Positions 1-6,176 are shown, counted from the first letter of the stretch. The stretch: DNA of 8,478 nucleotides from JALYNX01 sp035292605 (GCA_035292605.1 DATDPT010000187.1:1-8478); one strand, 5' to 3'. Program-made: numbers and translations. Notes: generated by a model from the sequence alone, not told the origin.

Positions 1-849
1 CATGGTTGCCGCGTGCATCAACGCCGAGACCGGAGTCGGGCCGGCCATGGCGTCAGGCAGCCAGATGTGCAACGGGAACTGGGCGCTCTTGCCCATTGCC
101 CCCAGGAAGAGGAGCAGACCGCCAACCACCGCCACTGACGACAGCGTCTCGAGGTGCTCGGCGGCAGCCAGGTTGATCGCCCCGAAGTCGAAGCTGCCAA
201 CCGCGAGAGCGACAATGATCGCTCCCAGGGTCAGCCCGACATCGCCCACCCTGTTGACGAGGAATGCCTTGTTGCCCGCTCTCACGTTGTCGAGGTCCTC
301 CCAATAGAACCCGATCAACAGGTAGGAGGCGAGTCCGACCCCTTCCCACCCGATGATCAGTTGGATCAGGTTGGGGGCGCCCACCAACAAGAGCATCGAA
401 CCGGCGAACAGCGAGAAGGCGGCGAAGAACCAGGGAACTCTGACGTCACCGTGCATGTATCCGACCGCATAGATGAAGACGAGCAGGCCGATGAGATTGA
501 CCAGGAAGAACATCATGATCGAGAGGCCGTCGACCACCCATCCCAGTTCGAAGACGATCTCTTTGCCGGCCACAGTGCCGATCCGGGCGATCTCGAAGGT
601 GGTTTTGGCGAGGACTCCCTCGGTCATGTTGAGCACGAAGAGGACCGTGGCCCAGACGGTGTTGATGGCCAGGGCCCCGATGGCGATCTCGGCGCCCTGT
701 CGCCTCATCCGCTTGCCGAAAGCCATGATCAAGAGGAAGGCGACCAAGGGCAGGATCAGCATGATCCCGGCGGTGTCGACCCAGAACCCGCCGGTGATTC
801 CGGCCTCGACGACGTGCTCGGCCTCGGTAGCCAGGACTAGAGGTGCCAT
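1..849 (-). CDS. nuoL: NADH-quinone oxidoreductase subunit L (NuoL), N-terminal part
   Basis: This is the antiporter-like membrane subunit of complex I. It carries one of the distal proton channels and the long lateral helix. The frame is open for 283 codons to the window edge, so the C-terminal half is missing. Hydrophobic helices run throughout. Hallmarks are IGWEGVGLASYLLIGFYW, with the key glutamate at Glu169, and GKSAQFPLHIWLPDAM, with the channel lysine at Lys254, followed by AGPTPVSALMHAATM. Glu169 and Lys254 sit at a constant offset from E. coli Glu144 and Lys229. The ATG at 849 lies 2 nt after the nuoK stop. An in-frame ATG at 858 would add three residues and overlap nuoK; neither start has a strong ribosome binding site, so the choice is uncertain. 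Last visible gene of the operon; nuoM and nuoN are expected beyond the edge. Confidence 0.95.
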   Translation of the reverse strand, partial: MAPLVLATEAEHVVEAGITGGFWVDTAGIMLILPLVAFLLIMAFGKRMRRQGAEIAIGALAINTVWATVLFVLNMTEGVLAKTTFEIARIGTVAGKEIVFELGWVVDGLSIMMFFLVNLIGLLVFIYAVGYMHGDVRVPWFFAAFSLFAGSMLLLVGAPNLIQLIIGWEGVGLASYLLIGFYWEDLDNVRAGNKAFLVNRVGDVGLTLGAIIVALAVGSFDFGAINLAAAEHLETLSSVAVVGGLLLFLGAMGKSAQFPLHIWLPDAMAGPTPVSALMHAATM

Positions 850-851
850 CC

Positions 852-1157
852 TCACCATCTCAACAAGCTCAGGTCGTCGACATTCGCCGAGCGGCGGTTA
901 CGGAAGATCATGATGACGATGGCCAGCCCGATCCCCACCTCGGCCGCGGCCACGGTTATCACAAAGATAGAGAAGACCTGGCCGACGGCCAGCTCGGAGC
1001 GCAACACCGACTCGAAGGCGACCAGGTTGATGTTGACCGCGTTCAACATCAGCTCCACCGAGAGCAGGATCAGAACCAGGTTGCGCCGCACCAACAGGCC
1101 ATAGATCCCCAAGGCGAAGAGGGCAGCGGCCAGGATGAGGAACTGGTTCAAGAGCAT
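852..1157 (-). CDS. nuoK: NADH-quinone oxidoreductase subunit K (NuoK)
   Basis: This small three-helix membrane subunit of complex I is related to MrpC and forms part of the proton path next to NuoJ and NuoN. It has 101 residues, the usual family length. The two membrane-embedded glutamates essential for pumping in the family are present: Glu35 in VELMLNAVN (helix 2) and Glu73 in AAAEVGIGLA (helix 3), matching E. coli Glu36 and Glu72. The ATG at 1157 is 13 nt after the nuoJ stop. A GAGGA that overlaps that stop can serve as ribosome binding site, although the spacing is long. The gene ends 2 nt before the nuoL start, so translation is probably coupled to nuoL. Confidence 0.96.
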   Translation of the reverse strand: MLLNQFLILAAALFALGIYGLLVRRNLVLILLSVELMLNAVNINLVAFESVLRSELAVGQVFSIFVITVAAAEVGIGLAIVIMIFRNRRSANVDDLSLLRW

Positions 1158-1170
1158 CGTCGGCCCGTCC

Positions 1171-1722
1171 TCACGCGAGAGTCCTTTCTTCTTCCTCAGC
1201 GGGAGTCAGGTCACGGCGGGCGATGGTGATCCCACCGATCAAGGCGGCGAGCAGAACGAAAGAGACGACTTCGAAAGGCACCACGAACCGTCCCATGAGT
1301 GCGGTGCCGATGACCTCGGTGTCGGTTCCCTGGCCAGGGTTGCTCACGGCCCTGGTGCCGAATGCCTCCAATGAGACCCACGTCATGAGTGCAAAAGTCG
1401 TCACCGAGAGAATCGCAGGCCAGATCTTGCGATCACCATCGAGGCTCTCGTCGTATCCGGTAGGAGCCCGAGTGATCATGATTCCGAACAAGAAGAGGAC
1501 GATCACCGCCCCGATGTAGACCAGCACCAGGACCCAGGCAACGAACTCGGCTGACAGGATCAGGAACAGCCCTGCACTGCCGGCCAGGGTTGCCACCAGG
1601 AAGAGGGCAGCGTGGACCACGTTCTTGGCGGTGACCACCCGAAATGCTGAAACGAGCACCGCCAGGGCCACGATGGCGAACACCCAGTTGACGGGCTCGG
1701 AAATCCAGTCCGACACGGTCAT
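1171..1722 (-). CDS. nuoJ: NADH-quinone oxidoreductase subunit J (NuoJ)
   Basis: This membrane subunit of complex I contains the flexible third helix involved in coupling quinone reduction to proton transfer. The 183-residue protein has about five hydrophobic helices. Typical blocks are KNVVHAALFL (33-42), EFVAWVLVLVYIGAVIVLFL (59-78, including the glycine-containing YIGAV helix) and PFEVVSFVLLAALIGGITIA near the C-terminus. The frame stays open upstream to 1803, but that extension is Arg/Gly-rich, has no family similarity and overlaps a strong RNA hairpin. I therefore start at ATG 1722, which has an excellent GGGGAGGTGG ribosome binding site 8 nt upstream. It is separated from nuoI by the only large gap in the operon. 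Confidence 0.95.
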   Translation of the reverse strand: MTVSDWISEPVNWVFAIVALAVLVSAFRVVTAKNVVHAALFLVATLAGSAGLFLILSAEFVAWVLVLVYIGAVIVLFLFGIMITRAPTGYDESLDGDRKIWPAILSVTTFALMTWVSLEAFGTRAVSNPGQGTDTEVIGTALMGRFVVPFEVVSFVLLAALIGGITIARRDLTPAEEEERTLA

Positions 1723-1727
1723 GCCGA

Positions 1728-1737
1728 CCACCTCCCC
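1728..1737 (-). promoter_or_regulatory. ribosome binding site of nuoJ
   Basis: The minus strand reads GGGGAGGTGG, with core GGAGG at 1735-1731 and an 8-nt spacer to ATG 1722. It is one of the strongest Shine-Dalgarno sequences in the window. It decides the nuoJ start against the longer open frame, and it lets nuoJ be translated independently of the distant nuoI stop. Confidence 0.75.
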
Positions 1738-1750
1738 ATGCCTCGCCAGA

Positions 1751-1846
1751 TCCGGCCGACCGGCGTCTGTTCGCCCCGAGGAGTGAACTCCGATGGCGGG
1801 CACCCTCCACGCCCTCGAGGGTTGCTGAGGGGCGAAGTCGGCCGGA
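1751..1846 (-). other. structured intercistronic RNA element between nuoI and nuoJ
   Basis: The 136-nt nuoI-nuoJ gap folds as a long nested hairpin in the transcript. On the minus strand, TCCGGCCGAC (1846-1837) is perfectly complementary to GTCGGCCGGA (1760-1751). Immediately inside it, TTCGCCCC (1836-1829) pairs with GGGGCGAA (1777-1770). The 5' side is thus 18 contiguous paired bases, opposite a 9-nt bulge (1769-1761) on the 3' side. The enclosed segment contains further short stems: ACCCTC with GAGGGT, separated by 9 nt, and GGAG-TTCA-CTCC. No T-run follows, so this is not a classical terminator. The nuoJ ribosome binding site begins about 13 nt downstream. It may affect mRNA processing, stability or the NuoI:NuoJ ratio, or be a dispersed palindromic repeat; the sequence does not say which. 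Confidence 0.6.
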
Positions 1847-1858
1847 AATTGGAGCTGC

Positions 1859-2359
1859 TCATGTCTCCAACGCCGGGTTGTCGGGGACTGTCGTCAGCCA
1901 ATCCTGAAGACGGTCCATGTCGTGCATCATGTCGCCCATCTGGACCTCGGAGTACTCGTATTCGGGCGACCAGAACAGTGCATCGAACGGGCACACCTCG
2001 ACACAGATCCCGCAGTACATGCAAAGGGCGTAGTCGATGTCGAATCGATCGAGGGTGGCACGGACCTTGATCCGCCCGCCCGGTGTCGACGGTGGCTGCT
2101 CCTCCTTGTGACCCTCGATGTAGATGCACCAGTCGGGACAGGAGCGGGCACAGAGCATGCATACCGTGCATGCCTCCTGATCGAGGGCGATCACGCCACG
2201 CGACCTCGGGACCGGCGTCTCTTTCACCTTGGGGTAGTTGACCGTGGCCAGATGGGTCTTGGGGAGGAAGATGGTCTTGAACATCGTGGACAGGGTCACC
2301 CAGAGCCCCTTGGCCATGCCGCTCCCTGGCACCTTCCGAGCTGTGGCGGTGTCGGGCAT
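1859..2359 (-). CDS. nuoI: NADH-quinone oxidoreductase subunit I (NuoI), 2x[4Fe-4S] ferredoxin-type
   Basis: This peripheral-arm subunit carries clusters N6a and N6b and passes electrons towards NuoB. The 166-residue protein has two complete CxxCxxCxxxCP motifs: CTVCMLCARSCP (Cys64, 67, 70, 74) and CMYCGICVEVCP (Cys113, 116, 119, 123). There is an extra Cys78 in PDWCIYIEG. The wording CTVCMLCAR-CPDWCIYI and CMYCGIC-EVCPFDALFWSPE matches, from memory, the NuoI2 of the second Streptomyces nuo cluster better than conventional NuoI. The ATG at 2359 shares one base with the nuoH stop (TGATG), giving coupled translation. An internal ATG at 2317 is possible, but PGSG-AKG is, as I recall, also found in NuoI2, so I keep the longer start. 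A 136-nt gap separates it from nuoJ. Confidence 0.95.
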   Translation of the reverse strand: MPDTATARKVPGSGMAKGLWVTLSTMFKTIFLPKTHLATVNYPKVKETPVPRSRGVIALDQEACTVCMLCARSCPDWCIYIEGHKEEQPPSTPGGRIKVRATLDRFDIDYALCMYCGICVEVCPFDALFWSPEYEYSEVQMGDMMHDMDRLQDWLTTVPDNPALET

Positions 2360-3366
2360 CAGAGGAACACCTTGAACGTTGCGGTGATCGCGATGTTGAG
2401 AAGAGCCAGCGGGATCAGCCACTTCCAGGCCAGGCTTTGCAGCTGGTCTTCGCGGAATCTGGGAAAGGTCCAGCGGAACCAGATCATGGCGAAGACGAGC
2501 AGGAAGACTTTGACTATCAGGATCACCGGGCCGGCGAACTCGAGGGCCGACTCGGGGATGCCGGGGAGCCAGTAGCCACCCAGGAAGAGGGTGACAGCGA
2601 TCGCCGACATCGTGAACATGCTGGCGAACTCGGCAAGGAAGAAGAACAAGAACCGGAAGCCGGAGTACTCGGTGAGATATCCCATGACCAGCTCTGACTC
2701 GGCGATGGGCATGTCGAACGGGGTGCGGTTCAGCTCGGCGAGCGCGGCGATCATGAAGATGATGAAGCCGACGAATTGGAGGATGACAAAGGGGTATCCG
2801 GCTTCGATCTGCGCCCGGACGATCCCTTCCATGCTCATCGTCCCCGCCAGAATCACCGATCCGACTACAGCCAGGATGAGAGGGAGCTCATAGGCGATGA
2901 GCTGGCCGGCAGCCCGGATGCCGCCCATCAGCGAATACTTGTTGGCCGACGACCATCCCGCCATCAGGACCCCGATCGTCGTCAACGACGATATGGCGAG
3001 GGCGAAGAAGATTCCCACCGAAAGGTCCCTGAAGATCAGTCCGGGTCCGAAGGGAACCACCACGAACAGGGACACGGTCCCCACCAGCACCAACACCGGC
3101 GCGAGCTTGAACACCGGCCGATCGGCCTGCTCGGGGATCAAGTCCTCCTTCTGGAAGAACTTGACGCCATCGGCGATGAGCTGTGCCCATCCCCACCGAC
3201 CACCGGCGAAATAGGGACCGACCCTCGCCTGCATCTTGGCGGAGAGCTTCAACTCTGCGAAGCCGATCACCATCCCGATCAAGGGAATCATCACGGCGAC
3301 GAGCAGCAATTTCCCGGCCAGGGAGACGTAGAAGTTGGAGAAGAGATCGGTCAGAAACGAGGTCAC
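2359..3366 (-). CDS. nuoH: NADH-quinone oxidoreductase subunit H (NuoH)
   Basis: This membrane subunit forms the entry of the quinone chamber and the first half-channel at the junction with NuoB, NuoD and NuoI. The 335-residue protein has about eight hydrophobic helices. Hallmarks are ARVGPYFAGGRWGWAQLIAD (48-66), KFFQKEDLIPEQADRPVF (69-86), SSANKYSLMGGIRAAGQLIA (139-158) and LNRTPFDMPIAESELVMGYL (212-231), then TEYSG. In that last loop Ile221 replaces the first Glu of the common PEAE motif, while Glu223 and Glu225 remain. The GTG start at 3366 overlaps the nuoD stop as GTGA, with GGGAG 10 nt upstream. It directly follows nuoD, in the place where nuoE, nuoF and nuoG usually intervene. Confidence 0.96.
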   Translation of the reverse strand: MTSFLTDLFSNFYVSLAGKLLLVAVMIPLIGMVIGFAELKLSAKMQARVGPYFAGGRWGWAQLIADGVKFFQKEDLIPEQADRPVFKLAPVLVLVGTVSLFVVVPFGPGLIFRDLSVGIFFALAISSLTTIGVLMAGWSSANKYSLMGGIRAAGQLIAYELPLILAVVGSVILAGTMSMEGIVRAQIEAGYPFVILQFVGFIIFMIAALAELNRTPFDMPIAESELVMGYLTEYSGFRFLFFFLAEFASMFTMSAIAVTLFLGGYWLPGIPESALEFAGPVILIVKVFLLVFAMIWFRWTFPRFREDQLQSLAWKWLIPLALLNIAITATFKVFL

Positions 3367-4553
3367 CTGTCGACGTCTCCCAGGACGAAGTCGAGACTCC
3401 CCAGGATCGCGATTATGTCGGGCACCAGGACCCCTTCGAGGATCCAGGGGAGGATCGAGATGTTGGAGAAGCTGGCCGAGCGGATCTTCAGCCGGTAGGG
3501 GCCCTGGCCGCCATCGGAGACGAGGTAGTAACCCATCTCACCTTTGGGATTCTCGGCCCGCACATAAGTCTCGCCTTTGGGCACCTTGATCACCTTGGGG
3601 ACCTTGGCCTGCAACGGGCCTGACGGAATCCCGTCGATGGCCTGTTGGATGATTCGGGCCGACTGCCGAATCTCGGCGAGACGCACCGACCACCGGTCCC
3701 AGCAGTCACCGTTCTGCCCCACCGGGATTTCGAAGTCGAACCGGTCGTAGGGGAGATAGCTCTCCACCTTGCGAAGGTCGAAAGCCACCCCCGAGGCCCG
3801 AAGGTTGGGCCCGGAGACACCATAGGAAGCGGCGACATCGACCGGGAGCAGCCCGACGCCTTTGGTCCGGGCGAGGATGATCTCGTTGCCGGCCACCAGC
3901 CATTCGATCTCATCGGCGACTCCCAGCACGTGGTCCACCGCGTCCCTGGTCTCGGCGAGGAACCCTGCGGGGAGGTCCTGAACCAGCTTGCGGGTTTGCG
4001 AGCCGGAGCCGTAGGCGGGTTTCACCCCGCCGATCCGATTGAAGTTCGGATGAAAGCGGCCACCGGTCACACCCTCCAGGAGGTCGAGGATCCGCTCCCG
4101 CTCGCGCAGTGCGAAGAAGAGAGGGGTGGCGGCTCCGAGCTCCAACGGGTAAGAGGCCATGAAGACCAGATGTGAGGAGATACGGGCCATCTCGGTGAGG
4201 ATCAGCCGGATGTACTGGGCGCGCTCCGGCACCTCGAGCTGCATCAGCTTCTCGGCGGCCACTATGAACGGCACCTCGTTGGCGTAGCCCGATACCCAAT
4301 CGATGCGATTGACCAGCGTTGTGATCTGGGGATAGGTCCGGACCTCGGACAACTTCTCGTAGCCACGATGCATGTATCCGATCACCGGGTGCACGTCGAA
4401 AGCGCGCTCCCCGTCGACCCTCGCCACCAGACGGAGAACCCCGTGCGTGGACGGGTGTTGAGGTCCGATGTTGAGCGTCATGTCCGAGGTCTCCAGTGAC
4501 ACCGAAACCGAGGTCTCCGAGAGGTGACGGACCAGGTCCTGATCGGCGACCAC
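3363..4553 (-). CDS. nuoD: NADH-quinone oxidoreductase subunit D (NuoD, 49-kDa type)
   Basis: This quinone-site subunit of the peripheral arm is related to the large subunit of [NiFe] hydrogenases. The protein has 396 residues and is a separate polypeptide, not fused to NuoC. Clear blocks are LNIGPQHPSTHGVLRLV (27-43), YMHRGYEKL (60-68), RISSHL (124-129), FNRIGG and the C-terminal ILGSLDFVLGDVDR. His37, equivalent to the quinone-contacting His38 of Thermus Nqo4, is kept. The equivalent of Tyr87 is Trp86 (NRIDWVSGY), and the equivalent of Asp139 is Glu138 (PLELGAATP). These substitutions seem, from recall, to be shared with Streptomyces NuoD2. The GTG start at 4553 lies one base after the nuoC stop and has GGAGG 6 nt upstream. 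It overlaps nuoH by 4 nt. Confidence 0.96.
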   Translation of the reverse strand: MVADQDLVRHLSETSVSVSLETSDMTLNIGPQHPSTHGVLRLVARVDGERAFDVHPVIGYMHRGYEKLSEVRTYPQITTLVNRIDWVSGYANEVPFIVAAEKLMQLEVPERAQYIRLILTEMARISSHLVFMASYPLELGAATPLFFALRERERILDLLEGVTGGRFHPNFNRIGGVKPAYGSGSQTRKLVQDLPAGFLAETRDAVDHVLGVADEIEWLVAGNEIILARTKGVGLLPVDVAASYGVSGPNLRASGVAFDLRKVESYLPYDRFDFEIPVGQNGDCWDRWSVRLAEIRQSARIIQQAIDGIPSGPLQAKVPKVIKVPKGETYVRAENPKGEMGYYLVSDGGQGPYRLKIRSASFSNISILPWILEGVLVPDIIAILGSLDFVLGDVDR

Positions 4554-4554
4554 G

Positions 4555-5160
4555 TCAGGCCTCCGGGTTCTCTTCGGATGGCTCGGTGGGCTCAGCGGCG
4601 GATCCCGGCATTCCCTCCACGTCCACCATTCCCGGCCATGGCTTCACCTCACGACTCAGCAACGGATAGCTCTTGCGGAGGGGGTTACCAATGAATGAAT
4701 CGACCAGATAGAGATGAGTGAGATCCGGGTGACCCTCGAAGCGGATCCCGAACATCTCTGCGGCCTCTCGCTCGTGCCAGTTGGCCCCCGGATAGACCTC
4801 GACGAGACTGGCGATCACCGGATCGTCCTTGGAGAGATCCGCCGTGAACGTGACCCGTTTTCCCTCGCTGATGTCGGCGACCGTGGTCAACATCTCGAAT
4901 CGATCCACTATCTCACCGCCCGGAGGATCCCCAACCGCAACATCGGTGGTCCAGTCGACTGCCGACAGCCAGGAGAAGAAAACAAGCCCGAGATCGTCCC
5001 GGGCTTGGCGATGGGTCTCCACCCAGCGTTCAGCCGGGACTTTCACCTTCACGGTGTCAAAGGTGATCTCACCGACGCCGCCGACTGTCTCCGCCACCCG
5101 ATCGGCGAACTCCTGCAGAGGATGAACCGTGGACTCGGTGTCAGACGGGCTCGAGGTCAC
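4555..5160 (-). CDS. nuoC: NADH-quinone oxidoreductase subunit C (NuoC, 30-kDa type)
   Basis: This peripheral-arm structural subunit packs against NuoD and carries no cofactor. The 201-residue protein shows the 30-kDa core from about residue 25 to 170: LGLVFFSWLSAVDW (57-70) and the signature NWHEREAAEMFGIRFEGHPD (127-146), then LRKSYPLLSREVKPWPG. The commonest form of the signature has Asp before Met-Phe-Gly; here it is Glu135. The last ~20 residues are acidic and proline-rich and look disordered. I start at GTG 5160, which overlaps the nuoB end by 20 nt. No clear ribosome binding site precedes it, so coupling to nuoB is likely. The only longer start, ATG 5223, would run 83 nt into nuoB with no family similarity. 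Confidence 0.93.
   Translation of the reverse strand: MTSSPSDTESTVHPLQEFADRVAETVGGVGEITFDTVKVKVPAERWVETHRQARDDLGLVFFSWLSAVDWTTDVAVGDPPGGEIVDRFEMLTTVADISEGKRVTFTADLSKDDPVIASLVEVYPGANWHEREAAEMFGIRFEGHPDLTHLYLVDSFIGNPLRKSYPLLSREVKPWPGMVDVEGMPGSAAEPTEPSEENPEA
4560..4564 (-). promoter_or_regulatory. ribosome binding site of nuoD
   Basis: GGAGG on the minus strand lies inside the end of nuoC, 6 nt before GTG 4553. It supports the GTG start of nuoD rather than the internal ATG at Met25. Confidence 0.7.
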
Positions 5161-5638
5161 GCTGGTTCCACTTCTCTTTGATGTCCTCGCCCTGGATCTT
5201 CTTTTGAAGGAGGACGATCCCATCCATCAACGCCTCGGGGCGGGGCGGGCAGCCCGGGACGTAAACATCGACGGGGATCACCTGATCCACCCCCTTGGTG
5301 ACCGAGTACGAGTCCCAGTAGGGGCCGCCACAATTGGCACAGGAACCCATCGAGATCACGTATTTCGGCTCCGGCATCTGGTCATAGAGACGACGCACCG
5401 AAGGCGCCATCTTGTCGGTCACGGTGCCGGCCACCACCATCAAGTCTGCCTGCCTCGGGGAGGCCGGCAACGGGATGATCCCGAACCTCATGAAGTCATA
5501 ACGCGGCCCTGACGCCGCCATCATCTCGATGGCACAGCAGGCCAGCCCGAACTGGAACATCCAGAGGGAGTATTTCCTCGACCAGTTCAGCAGCCAGGTC
5601 ACCGGCTTTGGCATGCCGAACTTCTGGGCTACTCCCAC
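5141..5638 (-). CDS. nuoB: NADH-quinone oxidoreductase subunit B (NuoB, PSST type)
   Basis: This subunit carries cluster N2, the last Fe-S centre, which donates electrons to quinone at the NuoB/NuoD interface. From GTG 5638 the protein has 165 residues. All four N2 ligands are present: the tandem Cys34-Cys35 (FGLACCAIEMM), Cys100 (MGSCANCGG) and Cys130 (VPGCPPRPE). Other family blocks are SPRQADLMVVAGTVTDKMAP (60-79) and YDQMPEPKYVISMG. The GTG start has AAGGGAG 7 nt upstream and overlaps the nuoA stop by 10 nt. The next candidate, ATG 5614 (MPKPVTW), has only a weak ribosome binding site and would cost eight residues. The frame is open further upstream, but only as antisense-like Arg/Gly-rich sequence inside nuoA. 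Confidence 0.95.
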   Translation of the reverse strand: MGVAQKFGMPKPVTWLLNWSRKYSLWMFQFGLACCAIEMMAASGPRYDFMRFGIIPLPASPRQADLMVVAGTVTDKMAPSVRRLYDQMPEPKYVISMGSCANCGGPYWDSYSVTKGVDQVIPVDVYVPGCPPRPEALMDGIVLLQKKIQGEDIKEKWNQRDLEPV

Positions 5639-5994
5639 CGCAGGACTCCCTTGCGGACGGCATAGACCAGGCCCAAGACCAGGATGACGATGAAGATCAG
5701 CATCTCGACCAGCCCGAAGACCCCGAGGCGCTCGAGGATGATGGCCCAGGGGAAGATGAAGACCGCCTCGACGTCGAAGATGATGAACAGCAGGCCGTAC
5801 ACGTAGTAACGGACGTAGGTCTGGCTCCATCCCACACCCACTGGGTCGACCCCGCATTCGTAGGTCATCTCTTTGGCCGACGTCGGGTTGGTGGGCCGGA
5901 GGACCGAGGCCACGCCCAACATGGCCATCACCAGGATCACACCCAGCGCGGCAAATGCGCCGACCGTCAGATAGCTCTCGAAGTACGGAGTCAT
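5629..5994 (-). CDS. nuoA: NADH-quinone oxidoreductase subunit A (NuoA)
   Basis: This three-helix membrane subunit sits beside the quinone chamber with NuoH and NuoJ. The protein has 121 residues, a normal length. The loop motif YECGVDP (45-51), with Glu46 and the conserved Cys47, and the block RYYVYGLLFIIFDVEAVFIF (62-81), with Asp74 and Glu76, identify it. It is the first gene of the nuo operon. The ATG at 5994 has only a short AAAGGG very close upstream, a weak ribosome binding site. A candidate promoter lies about 34-39 nt upstream of the start. It overlaps nuoB by 10 nt. Confidence 0.96.
   Translation of the reverse strand: MTPYFESYLTVGAFAALGVILVMAMLGVASVLRPTNPTSAKEMTYECGVDPVGVGWSQTYVRYYVYGLLFIIFDVEAVFIFPWAIILERLGVFGLVEMLIFIVILVLGLVYAVRKGVLRWE
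5646..5652 (-). promoter_or_regulatory. ribosome binding site of nuoB
   Basis: AAGGGAG on the minus strand lies within the end of nuoA, 7 nt before GTG 5638. It favours this start over ATG 5614. Confidence 0.6.
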
Positions 5995-6027
5995 GCCCTT
6001 TTTCTGTCGAGGTTGCGACCGGCGGCG

Positions 6028-6033
6028 AGTATA
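6028..6033 (-). promoter_or_regulatory. candidate -10 element of the nuo operon promoter
   Basis: The minus strand reads TATACT (6033-6028), five of six matches to the sigma-70 family -10 consensus. It would give a leader of roughly 25 nt before nuoA. No good -35 is visible at normal spacing: TTCGGG is at 17 nt, and a better TGACTT sits at 21 nt. It lies downstream of the terminator at 6066-6106, which fits nuo being an independent transcription unit. Its position supports it more than its sequence does. Confidence 0.4.
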
Positions 6034-6065
6034 CGCAGGGCGGCTAGAACCCCGAAGTCAGGCGC

Positions 6066-6106
6066 AAAAAGGGGTTTCGAGGTGGCCGGCGCCACATCGA
6101 AACCCC
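6066..6106 (-). terminator. rho-independent terminator of the sigma/GerMN operon
   Basis: The arms are GGGGTTTCGA (6071-6080 on the plus strand) and its perfect complement TCGAAACCCC (6097-6106). After one G/A mismatch, GTGGC pairs with GCCAC around a CGGC tetraloop. This makes a 10+5 bp GC-rich stem. Reading the minus strand, the stem is followed at once by TTTTT (6070-6066). The plus-strand exit is CTTCATG with no T-run, so the terminator acts for minus-strand transcripts. It lies 67 nt past the stop of the GerMN gene and upstream of the nuoA promoter, insulating the two operons. Confidence 0.85.
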
Positions 6107-6118
6107 CTTCATGTTTCG

Positions 6119-6176
6119 TAATTGGGTTGCACAGGTCCGGATATGACCCCTGGTGATCCCAATTAGAGGGGGGTCA
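6119..6176. repeat. overlapping inverted repeats after the GerMN gene
   Basis: Two inverted repeats interleave. TAATTGGG (6119-6126) pairs with CCCAATTA (6158-6165), 8 bp with a 31-nt interval. TGACCCC (6144-6150) pairs with GGGGTCA (6170-6176), 7 bp with a 19-nt loop, and includes the GerMN stop codon. The two stems cross, so they are mutually exclusive in a simple hairpin or could form a pseudoknot. They sit just upstream of the terminator hairpin in the minus-strand transcript. No function is apparent; chance is possible for arms this short. Confidence 0.35.

Noticed and set aside
154..840. Long plus-strand open frame opposite nuoL
   Set aside because: It is rich in Asp, Glu, Gln, His and Pro, as expected from the reverse complement of GC-rich membrane-protein codons. 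The opposite strand encodes unmistakable NuoL motifs.
1723..1803. N-terminal extension of nuoJ, 27 residues upstream of ATG 1722
   Set aside because: The extension is not hydrophobic or NuoJ-like and lies in the stem of the RNA hairpin. A near-ideal ribosome binding site points to ATG 1722.
1751..1846. nuoI-nuoJ hairpin as an intrinsic terminator
   Set aside because: No T-run follows the stem on either strand, and the downstream nuoJ, nuoK and nuoL need read-through transcription.
2776..3498. Long plus-strand open frame opposite nuoH and the end of nuoD
   Set aside because: It is a composition shadow of high-GC coding sequence and shows no recognisable domain.
3363..5160. Possible NuoC-NuoD fusion as in E. 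coli
   Set aside because: nuoC ends with a TGA at 4557-4555, and nuoD starts at GTG 4553 in another frame with its own GGAGG.
5160..5223. Longer nuoC start at ATG 5223
   Set aside because: It would overlap nuoB by 83 nt with low-complexity Ser/Arg residues. GTG 5160 gives a normal NuoC length.
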